From Chitinophaga arvensicola (lineage in GTDB: Bacteria; Bacteroidota; Bacteroidia; Chitinophagales; Chitinophagaceae), in contig NZ_FOJG01000001.1 of NCBI RefSeq assembly GCF_900110835.1, positions 2,325,499 through 2,389,498 of the forward strand: DNA of 64,000 nucleotides, in the 5' to 3' direction. This document shows positions 62,218 to 64,000 of this stretch, one piece after another. The position numbers were made by a program, and so were the translations under genes. Each line of letters starts with the position of its first letter. Position 1 is the first letter of the stretch. The notes below the pieces were generated by a model. It was not told the origin of the DNA, made no database searches, and was given only the letters and a program-made list of their open reading frames with translations.

Positions 62218-62250
62218 CAAAGGTAATATCACTTTCATCAGATTTCCAAA
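62218..62250 (-). promoter_or_regulatory. Promoter of the SAM riboswitch-metB-hom unit
   Basis: On the minus strand TTTG (62247-62250) and TACCTTTG (62218-62225) are 21 nt apart, close to the consensus; the aptamer starts ~19 nt later. Confidence 0.7.
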
Positions 62251-62327
62251 TTGGAGTTGGAATTTATTTATTAAATGATGTTTTATTACCTTTAGATGAT
62301 ATTATTTTGTTACCCAACCATGTCTTT

Positions 62328-63611
62328 ATGTTTGTTAACCCGTTGCTCTCAGAAGAGCTGTTCCAGCATATCTGGGCTTTCCGGCTGTTTAAGCAGGACC
62401 AACTGACTACCACCGGCGGAGAGCCGGTACAGATCCTTTATCCCGGGTTGTGGAATCACCACGGAGGCCCTGATTTTTCGGCGGCGAAGATCCGGATCGG
62501 CACTACTTTATGGGCGGGCCAGGTGGAGTTACATCTCCGTACGTCCGACTGGTTCCGGCATGGGCACCAGCACAATCCGCAGTACGGGCGTATTATCCTG
62601 CACGTGGTGTTCATTCATGATATGCCTGCCGTACAGATAGAGGAAGCGCCCTGCCTGGAGTTGCAGCAGCATATTCCGAAGCTGTTGTTGCAGCGGTATG
62701 AGCAGTTGCGGCAGTTGTCGCCCTTTGTACCCTGCGCGGCGCATGCACCGCAGGTGCCGGCGCTCACCTGGCTTAGCTGGAAAGAACGGCTGCTGGCGGA
62801 GCGCTGGGAGCGTAAAATCAGCAGCCTGCGGGCCTGGTTGCGGCATACCCGGTACAACTGGGAAGAGGTGTGCTACTGGGCGGTGGCACAGAGTTATGCC
62901 ACCCCGGTCAATGCCCTGCCCTTCCTGCAGCTGGTGCAGTCGCTGCCCTATAAAACACTGCTGCGTTGCCGGCACCAGTTACTGCAACTGGAAGCCCTCT
63001 TGTTTGGCCAGGCCGGTATGCTGGAGGCGGTATTTACCGACGATTATGCGTTGCAGTTACAGCAGCTGTATGCGCACCTGCGGCATAAATTCCGGCTCAG
63101 TCCTATGGCGTCTCATCAGTGGAACTGGCTGCGTATGCGTCCTGCGGCCTTTCCCACTATACGGCTGGCAGCTTTTGCGACCTTGCTCCAGCAGCGCCCG
63201 CAGTTATTTGCCACTTTGCTGGAAGCCACTGATGTTACGGCGCTGGAACAGCTGTTTTTCGTGCAGCCGTCGGCGTACTGGCATACGCATTACCGCTTCG
63301 GCCGGCCGGTGGCGCGTACCCAACGCCCCGGGAAACAGGCCGTGCAGGGCATTCTGATCAACACGGTATTGCCGTTGCTGTTTCTGTACGGTCAGGATAA
63401 GAACCTGAAATATTACCAGGAGAAAGCGCTTTATTTTTTGCAGCAGTTACCGGCGGAGAAGAACCATATTACCAACAGCTGGCATGCGATGGGCATTTCG
63501 CAGGAGAGCGCCATGGAGTCGCAGGCATTGTTGCAGCTGAAACAGTACTACTGTGATGAGAAGCGTTGCCTGCATTGCGCAATAGGGGTGAAGATACTGA
63601 GTGGGAACTAA
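62328..63611 (+). CDS. DUF2851 family protein
   Basis: From ATG 62328 (MFVNPLLSEELFQHIW) there are 427 residues; an upstream TTG (62307) is not needed. The match to DUF2851 is strong: the opening LLSEELFQHIWAFRLFKQD, VQILYPGLWNHHGGPDFSAA, TLWAGQVELHLRTSDWFRHG, and the C-terminal Cys-rich end CDEKRCLHCAIGVKIL. The family is almost confined to Bacteroidota and has no known function; the His/Asp-rich N-terminal half looks like a nuclease-type fold (inference). The coding region is unusually GC-rich (CTG/CAG-heavy) compared with neighbours. Confidence 0.9.
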   Translation: MFVNPLLSEELFQHIWAFRLFKQDQLTTTGGEPVQILYPGLWNHHGGPDFSAAKIRIGTTLWAGQVELHLRTSDWFRHGHQHNPQYGRIILHVVFIHDMPAVQIEEAPCLELQQHIPKLLLQRYEQLRQLSPFVPCAAHAPQVPALTWLSWKERLLAERWERKISSLRAWLRHTRYNWEEVCYWAVAQSYATPVNALPFLQLVQSLPYKTLLRCRHQLLQLEALLFGQAGMLEAVFTDDYALQLQQLYAHLRHKFRLSPMASHQWNWLRMRPAAFPTIRLAAFATLLQQRPQLFATLLEATDVTALEQLFFVQPSAYWHTHYRFGRPVARTQRPGKQAVQGILINTVLPLLFLYGQDKNLKYYQEKALYFLQQLPAEKNHITNSWHAMGISQESAMESQALLQLKQYYCDEKRCLHCAIGVKILSGN

Positions 63612-63618
63612 GAAAGAC

Positions 63619-63699
63619 GCGCCTCCGTGGATTGCCAGGGAAAAGGACTGTTGGAATGTACCTGTACCAGTCTTTTTCCCGGACAATCGCCGGAGGCGC
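63619..63699. repeat. Long imperfect inverted repeat between convergent genes
   Basis: GCGCCTCCG (63619-63627) pairs with CGGAGGCGC (63691-63699); inside, GGGAAAA.GACTG pairs with CAGTCTTTTTCCC. The ~81-nt structure has bulges. It may be a shared 3' end of both genes. Confidence 0.6.
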
Positions 63700-63708
63700 T
63701 CCCTTCGC

Positions 63709-64000
63709 TTACCAGTTAAAAGTTACATCCTGCACCAGGTCCGGATGCACACTCTGCGCCACGGGGCAGGTATGTGCTGCTCTTTCCAGGATGGTTCTTT
63801 CCTTTTCGCCCAGGTTATGACCGGCGGGAAAATCGAAAACGATGGTAACGCCGGTAATGCGGCGGGGTTCAGTACCCATGATTTTCTGAACGCTTACTTT
63901 GGTGCCTTCAATGGCCCAGTTGTTATCCAGCGCCTTGATGCCCATGATGCTGAGCATGCAGGAACCCAGGGCAGTAGCTACCAGGTCGGTCGGAGAAAAC
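63709..64000 (-). CDS. OsmC-family peroxiredoxin-like protein (partial, 5' end outside window)
   Basis: The frame runs to the window edge without a start; coding begins beyond 64000. The visible ~96 residues include SPTDLVATALGSCMLSIMG, which holds the first catalytic Cys of OsmC/Ohr proteins, and ERAAHTCPVAQSVHP with the second Cys. Together they mark a thiol-dependent hydroperoxide-reducing OsmC-like protein. The internal ATG at 63957 is not the start, since conserved sequence continues upstream. Confidence 0.9.
   Translation of the reverse strand, partial: FSPTDLVATALGSCMLSIMGIKALDNNWAIEGTKVSVQKIMGTEPRRITGVTIVFDFPAGHNLGEKERTILERAAHTCPVAQSVHPDLVQDVTFNW

Overview
The window is chromosomal DNA of a Bacteroidota member, most likely a Chitinophaga-like Chitinophagaceae (inference). 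The basis is the recurring promoter box TAnnTTTG, a TonB-dependent receptor, a DUF2851 protein, FHS sugar permeases, secreted GH20/GH29/GH109 enzymes, an N-acyl-ornithine carbamoyltransferase (ArgF') and the era-der, clpS-aat and metB-hom pairs. It reads as ordinary chromosome: I see no phage, IS element, CRISPR array or integron. Genes are compact and many boundaries carry strong hairpins.

Region 1 (1-18.7 kb) is housekeeping and mixed metabolism. It holds tRNA-Val, a CPA2-type cation/proton antiporter, the N-degron pair clpS-aat, a DinB-like protein, mtaB, a DUF4258 protein, plsC overlapping priA, a DUF3857 protein, an NAD(P)H-binding protein, murB, a YpdA-like flavoprotein, a glutamine amidotransferase, an LCMT-type methyltransferase, a YeiH-type transporter and three poorly known small proteins.

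Region 2 (18.8-37.0 kb) is the most distinctive part. After a small RelA/SpoT-type HD hydrolase comes a minus-strand run that, in transcription order, reads: FHS transporter with inserts, zinc-less ROK kinase, GlcNAc-Asn amidohydrolase, CutC, NPP-type phosphodiesterase, EEP-family hydrolase, GH20 hexosaminidase, and a NagB-PIG-L fusion. Divergent to it lie a second FHS transporter and galK, followed by a GH109 enzyme and a GH29 alpha-fucosidase. Together these could strip N-acetylhexosamine, fucose and GlcNAc-Asn from glycoprotein glycans, import the sugars and feed GlcNAc and galactose into central metabolism. There is no susC/susD pair, no dedicated regulator and no separate nagA.

Region 3 (37.1-46.7 kb) is a complete arginine operon: GNAT acyltransferase, argG, argC, argD, argF', argB, argE, a second GNAT, argH. 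It has a long 5' leader and ends in a strong terminator. ArgF' has Thr at the position known to separate N-acetyl- from N-succinyl-ornithine enzymes.

Region 4 (46.7-64 kb) holds a TonB-dependent receptor behind a TPP riboswitch, ssb, initiator tRNA-Met, era, der, a small Ala-rich lipoprotein with strong codon bias, a SirB1-like protein, topA, a DUF2520/KdsC-like/UbiA/maf run, hom and metB behind a SAM-I riboswitch, a DUF2851 protein and the 3' part of an OsmC-family gene cut by the window edge.
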